Below, one piece after another: positions 15,501 to 15,654 of a stretch of 15,654 nt of DNA. Each line of letters starts with the position of its first letter. The stretch's first letter is position 1. The stretch covers positions 1 to 15,654 of the forward strand of contig CAKTJA010000014.1 in NCBI GenBank assembly GCA_934567115.1, read 5' to 3'. The notes under the pieces were generated by a model. It did not search any database and was not told the DNA's origin. It was given only the letters and a program-made list of their open reading frames with translations. This DNA is from an uncultured Oscillospiraceae bacterium. Its GTDB lineage: Bacteria; Bacillota; Clostridia; Oscillospirales; Oscillospiraceae. The position numbers were made by a program, and so were the translations under genes.

Positions 15501-15654
15501 TGTAAAGCCGCACGCCGTGCAATACCGGTGATGGGTGTTGTTACTGCTGCCGCTGTCGGCAACATATTCCTGATCGTCATTCTCGTGCTCGCAGTACTCA
15601 ATGACGAGCGTCCCTCCATCCAGCGAAGAGCTGCCCCACTTCGTGGGGGGTACC
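8991..15654 (-). CDS. Giant SLH-domain surface protein, N-terminus outside the window
   Basis: This is a secreted cell-wall-bound protein. The frame is open from 15653 to the stop at 8991 (2220 residues); the start and signal peptide lie beyond the right edge. In order: a Cys-rich region with CxxC and CxC pairs (1-135); beta-helix-like strand repeats rich in GGT/GGE (about 145-340); a second Cys module (about 430-478); two more beta-helix-like stretches with repeated ISGGTF turns (about 480-980), split by one Cys pair (710-726); YDG-type repeats around KTYDG (about 1188) and KVYDG (about 1585); two Ig-like units with TLTYGEKL (about 1426 and 1804); a Gly/Ser linker (about 1945-1957); an InlB-B-like repeat (GDTVTVSVTPDSGY); and three SLH domains (about 2047-2220), each with CTRAQ(I/S)VTFL. 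SLH domains bind secondary cell-wall polymer, so the rest should project outwards as an adhesin or S-layer-associated protein. The ligand is unknown. A terminator follows the stop. Confidence 0.95.
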   Translation of the reverse strand, partial: VPPTKWGSSSLDGGTLVIEYCEHENDDQEYVADSGSSNNTHHRYCTACGFTWASEECFTSGALSDIQSNGAAGHTLKCICDREKIEAHTEQVLPVAVATLDGKGHVSKMCSCGYTSVTSEEHNYGADGSCTECKFKPVFEDGNGNLYDYGGTNSIDELNEVIKNGMTSFKLVNFAQGEGADPTTVSAVFELNTDATVTLDMNGKTLTNNGGVPALTVSGGTLIINGDAVIEGVDGIAEIPATPAVSVTGGELVFEGGLTAQGGSGSSAAAPAVEVTGGKVTFEGAVTATGGLKGQNTGARTCEPAIKATGGELDFKGSQEAQVELKLYGGLTVTGDATLTHHLTKGFFYSKPADATTDSITGAAVSTVGSNVYKNATLGNVNKLLADKHVFVKLGSKDEDDKYLTASYESLGWDVTIEKHKHEFVAANGYKCVCGVTCDHPEYVDGKCSVCGKPCEHPTDKPSSDGHFYCGTCGAQVFAYIKRGNAFYLYTSLKDALAAAEDGETVVLRDDVVVSGNGIDIYKEDGGTRTITLNLNNKNITGEGGITVGKLGRTGGYPNFEDLSIISPTTLNIIGSGSILLNYALGVDRKSTLNLEGWTGGTINIITIGKNTDDGAVNEATFKVGEKAGTINKLEFSNWVTDDANNTTLSGGTYGTIEVQSFGGKVILGNLLAAGYAFKSTETNDPMPYNTQLGNGDTGAFSLNNLSVVKCAAHVIEGEGTNCIYCNTALTEADFPIAVTVGETTARYAAADMQKAIDAAAAEKGTVKLLDDVTIGETVTVGEQQSLTLDLNGKTLTGNGRTNLLEIDSYFTVTIRDSSEAKTGKIENQIPGGYPIYIGAGTLTIEGGEFKGTPDSTFGEEQALWVNPGTTVIIKGGTFSSPVTAAGRLVISGGTFNAKVGFIGSSAEISGGSFNGEVSIYSDVEISGGTFASLKNGNGSIGSLLVEGYGFQKLNGSNATWLTADELAKDSAASVTAKEAPIKSVTLTAKDKTNNLQPIPEATVEYGLSGNVKLEMSFDTLDPSTSVNNRWYSVAADGTTSEVEASAAYDLPNGLNAGEYTYRMIVTDTGSGYSVSKDITVTIDPANLANAEAWINPSVDGKVNVSYVPGGVGVIIKSFTVNGITLDDGHGNLLDETLFTVSGKEGLKVGTYTLKIEPTADNANFTGVFKKEWKIVPHKVDVTVDGAVVKTYDGSDVVRVADIMRGFKFKSLVGNVYDTSAEEGNPGPINVDLANNGYEIVDAHYDNANVGDAKTIYFTVNLLNENYSFEDGSRTKNFELSGSNYRIEKAVLLPGGSVTAGEAFTIVNKLSKTYEIDLAQYLPKLTVAGCEYGAVSYDQLSIDLPSQYYSDSAPGAPVAEIKDGKVILPILPNGETAAGEVGEVQVTVSSANYEDFVLIIKVNAINKIEPTGQPTLSKTTLTYGEKLGSITLSGALKDPNDGSEVTGTFEWLYPDMIPETDDQWADWKFTPDDIDTYLEIGGAAEITVEKAASSCTAPTANTLSYTGAAQELVKAGATDDGTMQYSLEKDGTYTQGIPTGTDAGEYTVWYKVVGDANHNDSEPASVSVKIEPMHLRGVVLPPALEKVYDGTTAVELTSVQFYDPSFKAINIPAECYALSDVHFNTTDAGSDKVLFLTVTLKSGNYVLELVGGKLVTEEVYELAASTGAGVIRKAPAPTAAAGAAVVSNKREAEYEISFANLLPALADGCSYGTIGYADWTVAGLDGYYDEQKASAKLDAATGVLTLPVQTVDSTDERALGTITVTVETTNYESFELTMNVSSTNKIVPTGAPTLSRTTLTYGEKLESITLSGSMKDGETEVPGTFVWTAPETAPNAGSYQAAWHFTPSDGAVYAEADGSVTITVNKATPSGAPKYTPITAAGKTLADAALTTEGGTFSVPGTVAWKLPEDTEVKANTAYEWVFTPDDTANYNELSGSVKLYVVSGGNGGSSGGGGGGSRTPSYPVTTPDRPQNGRVSASTGNASKGDTVTVSVTPDSGYQLGGLTVTDKNGNALEVTALGDGKYSFVMPDGEVEIKAEFVEAADGGAGFIDVPSGSYYADAVAWAAERGITTGVGDDRFGPSLPCTRAQIVTFLWRAAGSPEPKGASGLADVSESAWYAKAVAWALENGVTLGTSEATFSPDDVCTRAQSVTFLYRALGALANGGAEFSDVAAGSYYADAVAWAAENGVTTGIGDGLFGPENDCTRAQIVTFLFRAYSGK
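10218..10310 (-). repeat. Ig-like unit repeat, copy 2 (DNA-level duplication)
   Basis: The first 48 bp match 11352-11399 with a single difference, and similarity continues for about 90 bp. The offset is 1134 bp, exactly 378 codons. It encodes TLTYGEKLxSITLSG. Confidence 0.8.
11352..11444 (-). repeat. Ig-like unit repeat, copy 1 (DNA-level duplication)
   Basis: Partner of 10218-10310 within the SLH protein gene. The surrounding protein order (YDG repeat, then a unit with an E(Y/I)..LLP motif, then TYGEKL) is also duplicated, so the whole block of about 380 residues probably arose by tandem duplication. Confidence 0.8.

Noticed and set aside
1-15654. CRISPR array or tRNA/rRNA genes
   Set aside because: No regularly spaced identical repeats with unique spacers and no tRNA or rRNA signatures were seen; the repeats in 8991-9515 and 10218-11444 are coding.

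Overview
The window looks like chromosome from a motile, Gram-positive gut-type Clostridia, most likely the Oscillospirales group (Oscillibacter/Flavonifractor-like). This is inferred from the high-GC coding sequence with AGGAGG-type ribosome sites, a flagellin paired with CsrA, Cys-lipoproteins with LAAC/AAGC lipoboxes, and a giant S-layer-homology (SLH) protein whose SLH repeats carry the CTRAQxVTFL motif. No rRNA, tRNA, CRISPR array or complete transposon was seen.

Layout. (1) 1-1129, minus strand: flagellin, N-terminal 376 residues, running off the left edge. (2) 1294-1551, minus: a CsrA-family RNA-binding regulator, separated from flagellin by a 164-bp structured leader holding five GGA motifs, one in a hairpin loop and one in the flagellin Shine-Dalgarno. 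(3) 1727-2332, minus: a small serine recombinase with complete catalytic residues. The 175 bp between it and csrA is packed with repeats whose half-sites resemble Hin-type crossover sites. (4) 2333-2716: divergent intergenic region with tandem 10-bp repeats, an orphan terminator and the purA promoter. (5) 2717-5425, plus: purA-purB operon (IMP to AMP). PurA is a divergent type and PurB closely resembles the animal-type adenylosuccinate lyase. (6) 5426-5864: hairpins and a consensus promoter. (7) 5865-6425, plus: small lipoprotein with its own promoter and terminator. (8) 6811-7143, minus: short coiled-coil protein built on 11-residue repeats. (9) 7343-8821, minus: lipoprotein with a duplicated module and a DxDGDG motif. 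(10) 8991-15653, minus: at least 2220 residues of a secreted SLH-anchored surface protein with Cys-pair modules, beta-helix-like repeats, YDG/Ig-like repeats and three C-terminal SLH domains; its N-terminus lies beyond the right edge.

How it works together. The left end reads as a flagellin control locus: CsrA probably represses flagellin translation by binding the leader hairpin and the Shine-Dalgarno, as in Bacillus hag. The neighbouring recombinase and its repeats raise the untested possibility that the csrA-flagellin promoter segment is invertible. The middle is purine metabolism. The right half is cell-envelope and surface functions. The most promising lead is the recombinase/csrA/flagellin region. 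I did not see a clearly new defence or biosynthetic system.
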